This document shows, piece after piece, positions 36,814 to 46,216 of a stretch of DNA of 64,000 bases. The stretch's first letter is position 1; each line of letters opens with the position of its first letter. A program made the position numbers and the translations under genes. Origin of the DNA: Planctomycetaceae bacterium (GTDB taxonomy: Bacteria > Planctomycetota > Planctomycetia > Pirellulales > Pirellulaceae); assembly GCA_020638995.1 (NCBI GenBank), contig JACKHM010000001.1:2852001-2916000 (forward strand), read 5' to 3'. The notes beneath the pieces were generated by a model that worked only from the letters and a program-made list of their open reading frames with translations, was not told the origin of the DNA and searched no databases.

Positions 36814-37869
36814 TTAGCGTCGAGTCGGGGGTGGGGGAAGCGTCAGTCGCGTCGCAGATTGCGAGGACTGAAGAGTTACATAATCCCGCAGGAGATTATA
36901 AGTAGCCGCAAACTCGGCACTTTGGACCAGAGTAGCGTACTGCTGATCCGTCGCGACGGCGGTGTATTGTGCAAGCTTGGCCTGAATGACAGACAGCTCC
37001 ACGGCGCGACCTTCCAGTACTTCCCGCGGCAGCTGCAAGTACTCGCGCCACCGTTCGTCGAGAATCGTGGACAATCGTTGCCACGAAGTAACAAGTTGTC
37101 CTCGTACCATCTCGGCTTGATTGGGTTGAGGTGTAACCGGTATCGCGTTTTGCGTTAGCCCCGGCGCATCTATTTGAGGCGCGCCGCTGTATTGAGCGAT
37201 CCGATTCATCAATCGAATGGCCGACGGCGGCGCCGAGTTCAGTGGGCGAATTGCCTCGCCATTCGCACCCACAATGGGTGTCTGGTAATACGCGCCGCCA
37301 GCGGAATAGTCGAGTTGCATTACGGAACCATCAATGGAGACGCCCGCGAACAAGCCTCGGCTGCGTGAATAAGACAGAATTTCGGCGGTCAGCGTGGCGT
37401 CCGTTGCAGCCGCAGCTTGACGTCCGACCGGCCCCGCAGCGGCCGCGGCGTCGACACCGATGGTAAATCGTCCCGACAATAGATTGTCGATACTTTTCCG
37501 AGTTCTAAAGACCAGCACGACATCCGTCGACTGGATACCCGCTTGCCATCCAACACTGCCACCCGTCAAAGACACGAAAAGCGGAGGGTGCCATTGACCG
37601 GAATCGTCGCGAACCATGACGACGCCTCGACCGTGGCGGACGCCGACAATAAATCCGCCCTTGACGACACTAGGAATGATCGCCACCCCGCGAGCACTCG
37701 CTAGCAGCGATTCAGGGATTTGCTTTGCCGGGACTGACATGATCTCGTCGAGAACATTGGTTGCCAAATCAACCGTTTGGTCCATGATCGTTTGGGACAT
37801 TGCGAACGAGTGCCCTAAGAGGCTGCAAAAAACGCAAGTGGCGAGCAACGATCGTGAATTGCGGTTCAT
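36814..37869 (-). CDS. SYLF (Ysc84-like) lipid-binding domain protein, secreted
   Basis: A 351-aa exported protein. After a signal peptide (1-25) comes a SYLF domain, about 35-205: SLLASARGVAIIPSVVKGGF, GRGVVMVRDDSGQWHPPLFV, GGSVGWQAGIQSTDVVLVF, and the SRSRGLFAGVSIDGSVM segment. The family binds phosphoinositides in eukaryotes; bacterial roles are unclear, perhaps outer-membrane or periplasmic lipid binding. The rest is helical. ATG 37869 has AAGG eight bases upstream and is preferred to an earlier start at 37890. Confidence 0.85.
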   Translation of the reverse strand: MNRNSRSLLATCVFCSLLGHSFAMSQTIMDQTVDLATNVLDEIMSVPAKQIPESLLASARGVAIIPSVVKGGFIVGVRHGRGVVMVRDDSGQWHPPLFVSLTGGSVGWQAGIQSTDVVLVFRTRKSIDNLLSGRFTIGVDAAAAAGPVGRQAAAATDATLTAEILSYSRSRGLFAGVSIDGSVMQLDYSAGGAYYQTPIVGANGEAIRPLNSAPPSAIRLMNRIAQYSGAPQIDAPGLTQNAIPVTPQPNQAEMVRGQLVTSWQRLSTILDERWREYLQLPREVLEGRAVELSVIQAKLAQYTAVATDQQYATLVQSAEFAATYNLLRDYVTLQSSQSATRLTLPPPPTRR

Positions 37870-38065
37870 GGTCTGGACCTTAGCTATCATGTTAGAACGA
37901 GCTGGCTTCTCGCTTGGGGGCAGGCATTCTAAAGAGATCGATCGCCAGCGACAATGTTGATCTATTACCCCTTCGCAAGATGGTAGGATGTTCGAGTAAA
38001 GTGTCTCGGAAAGAGAATCGACCTGGCGACAGGACAGTTGTAGAACTCAACTCGATGAGCCCGCG

Positions 38066-38791
38066 ATGCTATTCCGTTTGATGACCTATAACATTCACAA
38101 AGGTATCGGCGGCGTCGACCGACGTTACCGGCCGGAGCGAATCATAGCGACGATCGCAAGATATCGTCCTGACATCGTGTTCCTGCAAGAGGTAGACGAC
38201 GGAGTACCTCGTTCCCGGCTCGATCGCGAAGTAGACCTCATCGGAGATGCGCTTGACTTTCGACATCGCGCGTTTCAACAGAATGTTTTTCTTCGTCAGG
38301 GCTGCTACGGAAATGCCATACTTAGTCACTTCCCCCTGTCGGACATTCAATCTGTAGATCTGACGATCCCGCTGAAGAAACGCCGTCAAGCGCTCGTTGC
38401 TCACTGTGGGGTGCGCTGGGAGCATCACGCTCGAACGCTTCTTCTTGTCAATGTTCATTTGGGGCTGGCCGGTTTTGAGCGGACCGCACAATTACGGAAA
38501 ATCCTTTCATGCGATGCGTTGAAACATACACAAAAGTCCACGCCGACAATCATCGGCGGTGACTTCAATGATGTCTGGGGAGGACTCGGTAAGAACACAT
38601 TGGAGCCCGCGGGATTCACGCCCGCGCTGGGTATGACAAAGACATTTCCAGCGATACTACCCATTCGGCCACTGGATCGCGTCTATTTTCGAGGCGGAAT
38701 GAGGCTCGATCACAGCTTCGCATCGCACACTAAGTTGTCGCAACATGCTTCCGATCACCTGCCTGTGATCCTGGACTTCATTCTCGATTAA
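38066..38791 (+). CDS. Endonuclease/exonuclease/phosphatase (EEP) family protein
   Basis: A 241-aa metal-dependent hydrolase of the EEP fold. Conserved catalytic groups are present in order: N9 in MTYNIHKG, E42 in FLQEVDDG, VNVHLGLA, GGDFNDVWGG, and the closing LDHSFASHTK...SDHLPV with the active-site D-H. Members range from DNases to phospholipase- or sphingomyelinase-like phosphodiesterases; substrate cannot be set here. No signal peptide, so probably cytoplasmic. Single-gene unit, divergent from the SYLF gene. Confidence 0.88.
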   Translation: MLFRLMTYNIHKGIGGVDRRYRPERIIATIARYRPDIVFLQEVDDGVPRSRLDREVDLIGDALDFRHRAFQQNVFLRQGCYGNAILSHFPLSDIQSVDLTIPLKKRRQALVAHCGVRWEHHARTLLLVNVHLGLAGFERTAQLRKILSCDALKHTQKSTPTIIGGDFNDVWGGLGKNTLEPAGFTPALGMTKTFPAILPIRPLDRVYFRGGMRLDHSFASHTKLSQHASDHLPVILDFILD

Positions 38792-38898
38792 TTCTCGATC
38801 ACGCGGCCTGCCTCAATTGCACGACAGCGCACGTCACGTTCGTAGCACGAATCATGAGTGGCAAGCGGACGTAAGCTCTGCAACGGATCGATGACGTC

Positions 38899-39390
38899 TT
38901 AGAACAACGGCGGCTTGCCGAGTTGACGACGAAGCACGGCCCATTGTCCCGCGTGCATGATCCAATGGCTGCCCTGCATACTGAACGCGGCCGCTACGGT
39001 AGGTGCATACGCCTGCATGGATTCCGGCGATGGCTTGTCTAGTTCTTCGTCGGTTAGCTTTTCGAGCGCTGCCAGTGTGCCGCCACGCTGCTCTTGGTAG
39101 ACTCGCAGTAACTCTTCCTTGGAATCGAAAGCAGTTGGGTCATCCGACGAGGCCCTTTCCTTTCCGTAACGCTCGCTGAATCCCTCCGGTAATGATGGCA
39201 TCGATCCAGGCACGACGCTTTCGATCATCATCCGTTCCGACGTCACCAAATGCCCAATTTGCCACTTGATATGATTGCATTCTGGATGTGGGCGCTGCAT
39301 CAGCTGTTCATCCGAAAGATCTTGCAGGTAAGCCATCGAGATCATATCACCCGTATTGATAGACAGTTTAATCGCTTCCCGTGAGTTCAT
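38899..39390 (-). CDS. DinB-like four-helix-bundle protein
   Basis: A 163-aa protein of the DinB/YfiT-like superfamily. The N-terminal part has HIKWQIGHLVTSERMM, containing the first metal-ligand histidine, and the C-terminal QGSHWIMHAGQWAVLRRQLG supplies the H-xxx-H pair. Related proteins are thiol-dependent S-transferases or are of unknown function. No neighbours point to a pathway. Start is the ATG at 39390. Confidence 0.85.
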   Translation of the reverse strand: MNSREAIKLSINTGDMISMAYLQDLSDEQLMQRPHPECNHIKWQIGHLVTSERMMIESVVPGSMPSLPEGFSERYGKERASSDDPTAFDSKEELLRVYQEQRGGTLAALEKLTDEELDKPSPESMQAYAPTVAAAFSMQGSHWIMHAGQWAVLRRQLGKPPLF

Positions 39391-39608
39391 GATCGCCTCT
39401 CCAATTGTTATTACTCATGTAATCGCCATACGTCTACCGGATTCTGACATAGCGGCCGGTGTTTCGCTATGGTGAGTCGAGCTTCGGTCTAATATAGATA
39501 AGCTGGGTGGATAGGCATTTCCATGCGACCCGCTAAAAGTTAGAACGCTACATCCACTTACGATGCGTGAGTAGGGCACTGTGGCGAAGGACTCACTTCA
39601 GTGACATT

Positions 39609-41294
39609 ATGGTTGAATTCGACTTACATATCGCAAGCACACTGGGGCTGTTGCTGGGAGTATGCCTGGCGGCGGGTGTGTTTGCAGATGTACTTCACCT
39701 GCCCAAAGTGACGGCATACCTGCTGGTCGGATTGCTAGTAGGTCCGAGCGTCCTGGACTGGATACCGGAAGGACACGTGGACCTGTTCGAGCCGGTGTTA
39801 AAACTAGCAATGGCAGTCGTCTTGTTCAACCTAGGCTGCGAGTTCACGTTCACGAAAGTGCGTCGAGTGGCAGCACACTGTCTCGCATTATCTGCGGCGG
39901 AGATAGCGATCACATGTGGACTGGTAACAATCGGACTTTGGATGTTTGGTTGTACCGGAAGTATGGCCTTGCTGCTCGGCTGCTTGGCCGTTGCCACCGC
40001 TCCTGCGACAACGATTCTGGTCCTAAAAGAGTTCCGCTCCGAAGGCCCTGTGACGGAGAGCACAGGCTTTTTGGTAGCTATGAACAACTTTGCTTGTATC
40101 GTGCTTTTCGAGATGGGTTTTCTAACCATTCAACTCGTCCAGGGAAAGCTTCACGTTCCTATCGAGCAACAGCTGGGCATTTTGTTGCAGAGCATTGCCG
40201 GTTCAATGGCGCTGGGTGTCGCCGGAGGTTTGGTTGTTAGCTACGGCTGCGGGCTTCTCAATATGAAGCGTTGGCTGGTCCTCCTGGTCGCCACGACGAC
40301 GTTTTTGCTCGGTGTGTGCGAGACGTTCGATATCCCCTATATGTTGACGTTTCTGGTGATGGGCGTGACCGTCGCGAATACGTCGGAAATGAAAAGCAAG
40401 ATTGTCGACGAATTGGATCACTTGTCCGGACTATTGGCCGTACTCTTTTTCGCTGCCCATGGCACAGAACTCGATGTGCATGCATTTATCGAAGTGGGAA
40501 TGATTGGGGCTGTCTATATTATTTGTCGAATTGCCGGGAAGTGGGTCGGCGTTTACGCTGCAGCAAGAGCGACGCGACAACCATTGGAAGTTCGCCACTG
40601 GTTGGGCAGTTGTCTCTTCGCACAAGCCGGAGCGGCGATCGCGCTCGCAACCATTGCCGTTCATCGCGATCCCGTACTAGGCAAGCCAATCCAAGACATC
40701 ATTCTTGGTTCCGTCGTTGTGTTTGAAATCGTTGGCCCGCTTTTCATCCGGCAGTCGCTCATTCGAACGGGCGAAGTCCCATTGGCTCAGGCAATTCGTC
40801 ACACGAGCAGCACTCCGCTCGGACAAGTGCGAGCTCTGGCCGATCGATTCAGAACGGCGCTCCACAAGTCCGCACCTGCGACTACCGCGAACACTAGCGT
40901 GAAAGTCAGCGACTTGCTTCGCAAAAGCAAGGGATTGAACCAGTCGGCTAGTTTCGACGCCATCATCGCGCACATCGAACATAGCCACGACAACACCTAT
41001 CCAGTTGTTGACGATCGGATGCAGGTCGTCGGCGTCATTCGCTATCCGCTGTTAAGCAACGTCATGTTTGACAACAGCGTGACTCAACTTGTCCGCGCCG
41101 AGGACTTGGCCACGGAAACCGATGCACTGCTGCATCCCGATCAACCAGCGACAGATGCGTTTGAATTGTTTCAGGCTGAAACGGACGACTGCATACCCGT
41201 TGTCACTCGTGAAGAGCCGCACGAGCTACTTGGCGTCGTTCGTCGTAGCGACGTGATGCACGCTCTGATCACGCAACATCGCAAGTCAAAGTAG
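39609..41294 (+). CDS. CPA2-type cation/proton antiporter with CBS pair
   Basis: A 561-aa membrane protein with about 12 hydrophobic segments (residues 5 to about 385) in the Kef/CPA2 arrangement (AAGVFADVLHLPKVTAYLLV, GLLVGPSVLDW). The cytoplasmic C terminus carries a tandem CBS pair (about 430-555; DNTYPVVDDRMQVVGVIR and DDCIPVVTREEPHELLGVVR) instead of the usual RCK/TrkA-N domain. CBS pairs often sense adenine nucleotides, so transport may respond to energy status; that is inference. The ATG at 39609 fits the membrane-protein start; an upstream extension from 39567 is unlikely. Confidence 0.85.
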   Translation: MVEFDLHIASTLGLLLGVCLAAGVFADVLHLPKVTAYLLVGLLVGPSVLDWIPEGHVDLFEPVLKLAMAVVLFNLGCEFTFTKVRRVAAHCLALSAAEIAITCGLVTIGLWMFGCTGSMALLLGCLAVATAPATTILVLKEFRSEGPVTESTGFLVAMNNFACIVLFEMGFLTIQLVQGKLHVPIEQQLGILLQSIAGSMALGVAGGLVVSYGCGLLNMKRWLVLLVATTTFLLGVCETFDIPYMLTFLVMGVTVANTSEMKSKIVDELDHLSGLLAVLFFAAHGTELDVHAFIEVGMIGAVYIICRIAGKWVGVYAAARATRQPLEVRHWLGSCLFAQAGAAIALATIAVHRDPVLGKPIQDIILGSVVVFEIVGPLFIRQSLIRTGEVPLAQAIRHTSSTPLGQVRALADRFRTALHKSAPATTANTSVKVSDLLRKSKGLNQSASFDAIIAHIEHSHDNTYPVVDDRMQVVGVIRYPLLSNVMFDNSVTQLVRAEDLATETDALLHPDQPATDAFELFQAETDDCIPVVTREEPHELLGVVRRSDVMHALITQHRKSK

Positions 41295-41303
41295 CGCTGT
41301 AGG

Positions 41304-42299
41304 CTACTTTGCAATGAACAGCGACTGCGGTGTTAGCGTGCCCGAGTCGAGCATTTCTAGCTCTTCGAGTTGTGACACAAGCGTGCTCCAACGTGAGATT
41401 GTCATCTGTCCAAAGTCCTCGGACTCGACATCAGGATCGATGCAATACTCCTTCATCGCGTTCACCCCGAAATCGAGGACTTCAAGACTCATCTCGGAAT
41501 TCAGCTCGTGAATCCGCTGGTTAGTCCTCGACGGGTCCGCTAGATACGTTTGCCACCCTCGCCGACTGGCGGCGATCATCTTGCGAATCAATTCGGGACG
41601 TTGCGTGACCACGTCGTCATTGGTCATCAAGACGCTCGTGTATGGATTGAATCCAAAATCCGCGACCAGCAAGCTGCGCACTTCCGCACCTTCTGCCTTT
41701 GCAACAAACGGCTCACTAAAGACGTAGCCTTGCTTGGCTGCTCGCGGATCAGCCAGGAAAGGAGCCAGGCTTGCCGAGTTCGGTACGATCTTGACGCCAT
41801 CTAGCGGCAGTTTCCTGATCAAGTACTGCGCCCAAGCGTGCTCGCGACTCATCATCACCGTTATATTTTGTAGTTGATCGAACTGCTCAATTCCCGAGTC
41901 GGCATGTACCAACAGACATCGCGGACTGTTTTCCAGGGGTGCGAACAACGCTTTAATATTCGCACCCTCCGCGCGTGCCAAAACGATTCGATCCGCATTC
42001 GTGACGCCGAAATCGACGGCCGCTCGCGCCGTTTGCTGAACAACGGGCGCGTTGGGGCCACCAGGTATTATCGTTACATCAAGTCCCGCATCTTCGTAAT
42101 AGCCATGCACCAACGCAGCAAAGTATCCGCCGTGTTCGGCTTCCGGATACCAATTCAGCATAAGTGTGATAGGTTCGAGCGACTGGGCGCTGCCAACCGA
42201 TGGGTCAGACACCGTCGAGTTCGACGCAGGGGCGTTCGATTGCGGAGTACAACCGGACGAGAGCAGCAAGGCCGTGATTACAATCCATCGGTAGCGCAT
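41304..42299 (-). CDS. NMT1/THI5-type ABC substrate-binding lipoprotein
   Basis: A 331-aa lipoprotein (lipobox LLSSGC, C17) of the NMT1/THI5-like family: LMLNWYPEAEHGGYFAALVH, GYYEDAGLDVTIIPGG, DFGVTNADRIVLARAEG. It is the last gene of an importer operon (ATPase, permease, this protein). Members bind hydroxymethylpyrimidine (ThiY), nitrate, or sulfonates; the family pattern NW-P-x-x-x-H-x-G-x-Y slightly favours a pyrimidine. No TPP riboswitch was recognised upstream of the operon, so thiamine-precursor import is only a possibility. Confidence 0.82.
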   Translation of the reverse strand: MRYRWIVITALLLSSGCTPQSNAPASNSTVSDPSVGSAQSLEPITLMLNWYPEAEHGGYFAALVHGYYEDAGLDVTIIPGGPNAPVVQQTARAAVDFGVTNADRIVLARAEGANIKALFAPLENSPRCLLVHADSGIEQFDQLQNITVMMSREHAWAQYLIRKLPLDGVKIVPNSASLAPFLADPRAAKQGYVFSEPFVAKAEGAEVRSLLVADFGFNPYTSVLMTNDDVVTQRPELIRKMIAASRRGWQTYLADPSRTNQRIHELNSEMSLEVLDFGVNAMKEYCIDPDVESEDFGQMTISRWSTLVSQLEELEMLDSGTLTPQSLFIAK

Positions 42300-42376
42300 G
42301 ATGAAAACAATCTCCTGGGAACGAACGTCGCGGCAGCGGTTCTAGCCGCCACCTAATTCTGGGCGACATGTAGGGC

Positions 42377-43153
42377 TTACGCATGATACCAGCGGGACAA
42401 GACAGTCGCACCTGCAATGTTCACCACCGCAAAAACAGCCATGCCAAGCGCGGTCGACGCAATCACAGCCGCAAACAACTCGTCCGTCTTGAGCAGGTTC
42501 GTCGCCCGCATAATCACGTAACCTAAGCCATCTTGACTACCACCATATCCTGCGAAAAACTCGCCCACAATCGCACCGATCACTGCCATTCCGCTTGATA
42601 CTCGCGCTCCTGTTACCAGATACGGTACGGCCGACGGAAGACGCAGCTTAAAGAGCACTTGCCAGCGATTCGCGCTATGGAGCTCAAACAAGTCGACTAG
42701 ATCGCGATCGATGCTCGTCAGACCAGTCGTCGCGTTAGTAATAATCGGGAATAGGCTGATGATGAACGCGATCAAAGCTACGCTTTGGAAGCCGTAGCCA
42801 AACCAAACAACGATAAGTGGTGCGATCGCAACAATGGGCACCGTTTGCAGAAAGACGGCATAGGGGTAGCACCCAGCCCTGATGAGAGGCGAGAAGGAAA
42901 ACGCAAAAGCGATCAAGGTTCCCGTGATCAAACTGGATATAAATCCACAAATCGCAGCAGCCGCGGTGAGCGCGATCGCGCTGCTCAACTCTACTTTGCC
43001 CATCCATGCGGCCCGAACGACGGAGAGCGGACCCGGGAGCACGTACTTTGGAAGACCTCCCACCTGTACGATGAAATGCCAAATCAGCATCGCCGATAGC
43101 AAGAATGCGATCGGCGGCAACAATGCGAAAGCGAGCTCACGAGCCGATCTCAT
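42377..43153 (-). CDS. ABC transporter permease (NMT1-linked)
   Basis: A 258-aa inner-membrane protein with about six hydrophobic segments. The coupling (EAA-type) loop is seen around LFELHSANRWQVLFKLRLPS followed by PYLVTGARVSSGMAVIG. It overlaps the ATPase gene by four bases (ATGA) and precedes the binding protein. This is the SsuC/TauC/ThiX-type permease; specificity follows the binding protein. Confidence 0.9.
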   Translation of the reverse strand: MRSARELAFALLPPIAFLLSAMLIWHFIVQVGGLPKYVLPGPLSVVRAAWMGKVELSSAIALTAAAAICGFISSLITGTLIAFAFSFSPLIRAGCYPYAVFLQTVPIVAIAPLIVVWFGYGFQSVALIAFIISLFPIITNATTGLTSIDRDLVDLFELHSANRWQVLFKLRLPSAVPYLVTGARVSSGMAVIGAIVGEFFAGYGGSQDGLGYVIMRATNLLKTDELFAAVIASTALGMAVFAVVNIAGATVLSRWYHA

Positions 43154-43908
43154 GCAACTTCCTTTCGTAACAGATCGCTGACGTGTCCGACTAGTGCTCC
43201 GAATTCACTTGATGCCCTCAGGGTGTGTGATCTCGGATAGCTGAACGGTACCTCGATGGTCGCCTGGATTCGGCCTGGATGGCTCGCCATAACGATGACG
43301 CGTTGACTGAGAAAAATCGCCTCGGAGACGTTATGTGTCACAAAAATTGTTGTTGGTGTCTGTTCACCCCAAATGCGCAGCAACTCTTCGTTCATTTGCT
43401 GGCGAAGTATTTCGTCCAACGCTGCAAAGGGTTCGTCGAGAAGCAATACCGCCGGTCTTGTAACCAGCGCGCGCGCCAACGCAACACGCATTCGCATCCC
43501 ACCCGAAAGCATTCGCGGATACTTGGTTGCATCTTCCGGTCGCAATCCGATGAGGTTCAAACTCGCTCGAACCAGCGTTTCCTGTTCCACGACCGCAACT
43601 CTTGAAAGCTCCAACGGCAACGCGATATTCCGCCGAACATTTCGCCACGGTAACAGACGCGGTTCTTGGAACACCAACGAGATGCTGTCCCGGAGTCGCC
43701 GATAGGCGGTCGGAGCGCGTTCGTCGATCAAGACCTCACCAGCGGTCGGTTGAGTAAGACCAGCGATCAATCGCAGTAAACTCGACTTTCCACAACCGGA
43801 GGGCCCGAGCACAGTCACGAATTCGCCTCGCCGAACGGTTATCGCGACGTTTCTGAGCACCCAATCATCCGGAGTAAACCTCAGGCTGGCATCGCAAAGG
43901 TCAATCAT
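43150..43908 (-). CDS. ABC transporter ATP-binding protein (NMT1-linked)
   Basis: A 252-aa ATPase, the first gene of the three-gene importer operon. Walker A GPSGCGKSS (35-43), Q-loop LVFQEPRLLPW, signature LSGGMRMRVALARAL, Walker B VLLLDEPFAALD, and H-loop FVTHNVSEA. Sequence class is that of SsuB/TauB/ThiZ-type ATPases. It would form a dimer with two permease subunits and use ATP to drive import. Confidence 0.95.
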   Translation of the reverse strand: MIDLCDASLRFTPDDWVLRNVAITVRRGEFVTVLGPSGCGKSSLLRLIAGLTQPTAGEVLIDERAPTAYRRLRDSISLVFQEPRLLPWRNVRRNIALPLELSRVAVVEQETLVRASLNLIGLRPEDATKYPRMLSGGMRMRVALARALVTRPAVLLLDEPFAALDEILRQQMNEELLRIWGEQTPTTIFVTHNVSEAIFLSQRVIVMASHPGRIQATIEVPFSYPRSHTLRASSEFGALVGHVSDLLRKEVA

Positions 43909-44031
43909 GGAAACAAGTTATGATGCAAGTGGATGCTTGGGAAGTCCTGAGCTGAATGGCTTGGATGGCTTTCGATTGTAACGACTTGGCGACTCGAGTG
44001 GTGGCTCATTGAATTGGTAGCGTATGCTCGC

Positions 44032-45118
44032 TTAAAAGAGAAACTGTTGGCCAGTCCTGGTTTTTGGGGTAAGGAACTGCGAACAATCCAATTCAGGAAG
44101 TTGTCCATCGAGCGAGTGTTTTTTGGAGAACACTTGAAAGGATCGGCGGATGTGAGCGGCAATCTCGCCCGTTCCGCACATCCGCTCGCCCCACGTGGAA
44201 TCGTTCACTTTGCCATCGCGAGTTGCTCGGATTCGATCCATGATTCTCGATGCTTTGCTTGGGCATGCCCGCGCGAGCCACTCACGAAAGACGACTTCGA
44301 CGGTCAATGGCAAGCGCAGCAAGACATAGTTCGCGGTAGTCGCTCCCGCATTCTTGGCCGCGCAGAGGATGGATGGAATCTCGCCATCGTTCAACGAAGG
44401 AATGACTGGTGCCACAATTACACCGACTGGTACCCGCGCGCTGCGCAAATCAGAGATCGCACGCAATCTTGCGTCTGGCCCACTGGTTCGGGGTTCCATC
44501 TCGCGCGCCAGCTGTCGATCGAGAGTCGTAATGCTTATAAAGACGTGGACAAGGTTCATCGCAGACATCTCGCTGAGAATGTCTAGGTCACGTGTCACCA
44601 GTGCATTCTTTGAGATAATTCCGATTGGTTGACGAGCTTCAAGTGCCACCTCAAGACATCGGCGCGTCAGTCGAAACTCTCGCTCCGCGGGTTGATAACA
44701 GTCAGTAACACCCGAAAAGACGATCATTTCCGGTCGGTACTTTGGCCTAGCGAGCCAGTCTCGAAACAGCTGAGGGGGCTTGGTGCTTCACGAGAATCTT
44801 CGACTCGAAGTCGATACCCGCATTCATACCGAGGTATTCGTGGGTTGGCCTTGCGTAGCAATAACTACATCCATGCGCACAACCGCGATAGGGATTGACG
44901 CTGTAACGAAACGGTATGTCCGGACTCTTGTTCTCGCTGACGATACTCTGCGACTCGTCGTTTAAATAGACAGTCTTCAACGTCCTTAGCTCGTCAAAAA
45001 ACTCGTCGTCACTTTCGATTTGATCGAGAGTAGCTTCGAAGTGGCGTGTCTCGAATCGATTCTTCGGACTCGACCAAGTACCGCGCCCTTTTGGTCCCAC
45101 CCAATTGACATCAGACAC
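44032..45118 (-). pseudogene. Radical SAM (PA0069/SplB-like) gene with a single frameshift
   Basis: Two adjoining frames make one radical SAM protein of about 360 aa. The first part (45118 down to about 44775) has the [4Fe-4S] CxxxCxxC motif CAHGCSYC in RYSVNPYRGCAHGCSYCYAR. The second (from about 44774 to 44032) continues with MIVFSGVTDCYQPAE and ISITTLDRQLAREMEPR. At 44774-44778 there is a run of five G (C in the mRNA); removing one restores the expected QLFRDWLARPKYRPE linker. So the gene is either a recent pseudogene, phase-variable, or carries a sequencing error. Family function is unknown (spore-lyase-like fold). Confidence 0.85.
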
Positions 45119-45287
45119 GCGCGTAACCCTTGTAAAGAATGTGAACTAATGTTCATGTTAGTGGCCTATGCGCCGACCGTCCATCTGGGAATTTTCGGTT
45201 TGCGACAGGCCCTTGCGGAGCGTTCAAGACCCGGTAAGGTGACGGATTCAGCAGTAGATTAGTTTGCTAAACCAAGGAGAAGCCACC

Positions 45288-45881
45288 ATGAGCGTACTCG
45301 TTCAAAAACCCGCCCCGGATTTCAAGGCCCAAGCCGTGATGGCCGACGGTTCGTTCAAAGAAATCAGCCTGTCCGATTACCGCGGCAAGTACGTCGTGCT
45401 GTTCTTCTACCCATTGGACTTTACATTCGTCTGTCCCACCGAAATCATTGCATTCTCGGAGCGAGCTGGCGAGTTCGAGAAATTGGGCGTCCAACTTCTT
45501 GGCGCGTCGGTTGACAGCCATTTCTCGCATCTCGCATGGCGAAACACACCGCGTACGGAAGGTGGGCTGGGCCAGATCGATTATCCACTGGTTGCTGACC
45601 TGAACAAGGAAATTAGCCGCGCCTACGACGTGCTGCTGGACGGCGGTATCTCGTTGCGAGGGCTGTTCCTGATCGACAAAGAAGGTGTCGTGCGACATCA
45701 AGTTGTGAACGACCTGCCGCTCGGACGGAGCGTGGATGAAGCACTTCGTATCGTTCAGGCACTTCAGTTCTTTGAAAAGAACGGCGAGGTTTGTCCGGCG
45801 AACTGGAAAGAAGGCTCCCGCACGATCAAGCCATCGCCTGATGCTAGTAAAGAGTTCTTTAACGCCGAGTACGGAGCGTGA
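45288..45881 (+). CDS. 2-Cys peroxiredoxin (AhpC/Prx1 type)
   Basis: A 197-aa typical 2-Cys peroxiredoxin that reduces hydrogen and organic peroxides. Peroxidatic C49 lies in DFTFVCPTEIIAFSE and resolving C169 in NGEVCPANW; the HLAWRNTPR and SVDSHFSHLAW segments are those of Prx1/AhpC. Cytoplasmic. ATG 45288 has AAGGAG upstream and is preferred to 45264. A strong hairpin lies 32 bp after its stop. The reductant (thioredoxin or AhpF/AhpD) is not in the window. Confidence 0.95.
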   Translation: MSVLVQKPAPDFKAQAVMADGSFKEISLSDYRGKYVVLFFYPLDFTFVCPTEIIAFSERAGEFEKLGVQLLGASVDSHFSHLAWRNTPRTEGGLGQIDYPLVADLNKEISRAYDVLLDGGISLRGLFLIDKEGVVRHQVVNDLPLGRSVDEALRIVQALQFFEKNGEVCPANWKEGSRTIKPSPDASKEFFNAEYGA

Positions 45882-45912
45882 TACTGGACCGGCAGTGGCA
45901 AGAATCAATAAA

Positions 45913-45943
45913 GGCGGCGAGAGTAAGATTCACTCTCGCCGCC
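45913..45943 (+). terminator. Perfect 12-bp hairpin, probable terminator
   Basis: GGCGGCGAGAGT (45913-45924), seven-base loop AAGATTC, ACTCTCGCCGCC (45932-45943): a perfect GC-rich stem. The following U-tract on the plus strand is weak (CCATGTATTTCTT). It lies between two convergent genes and could end transcription of both the peroxiredoxin gene and the small membrane protein gene at 45977. Confidence 0.7.
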
Positions 45944-45976
45944 CCATGTATTTCTTGGCGATGCAAAGCACAGCTG

Positions 45977-46216
45977 CTAGGCAACGTCAGAAGTTCGATT
46001 CACGATTTCGATGTAGTTGAAGGCGCCTTGCGTTTCAGCCTCCGTAGTCTTCCACCACGGATAGTCGCCCCACAATTGCAACTCCATCCACAACAACACA
46101 CATGCTAATACAATGGCGCAGAACGAGATGAACAGCATCACGGTATAGACACTGATCTTCTGCTTTTGCTTGGGAGCCTCAGCACTGGCAGGACTAAATG
46201 AGCTTGGTTGCGACAC
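45977..46216 (-). CDS. Small single-span membrane protein
   Basis: A 79-aa protein with one hydrophobic segment (VYTVMLFISFCAIVLACVLL, about 23-42) after a short polar N terminus. It starts with GTG inside the last codons of the upstream coiled-coil gene (23-bp overlap), so the two are translationally coupled and probably work together. A longer frame to 46363 exists but lies opposite the partner's reading frame. No family recognised. Confidence 0.6.
   Translation of the reverse strand: MSQPSSFSPASAEAPKQKQKISVYTVMLFISFCAIVLACVLLWMELQLWGDYPWWKTTEAETQGAFNYIEIVNRTSDVA

Noticed and set aside
43909..44031. TPP riboswitch before the NMT1-type importer operon
   Set aside because: Neither the CUGAGA-type nor the second conserved TPP-aptamer block was found on the minus strand.
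44727..44790. Possibility that the radical SAM gene is also a selenoprotein
   Set aside because: The stop at the break is TAG, not TGA, and the two halves lie in different frames, so a frameshift explains it.
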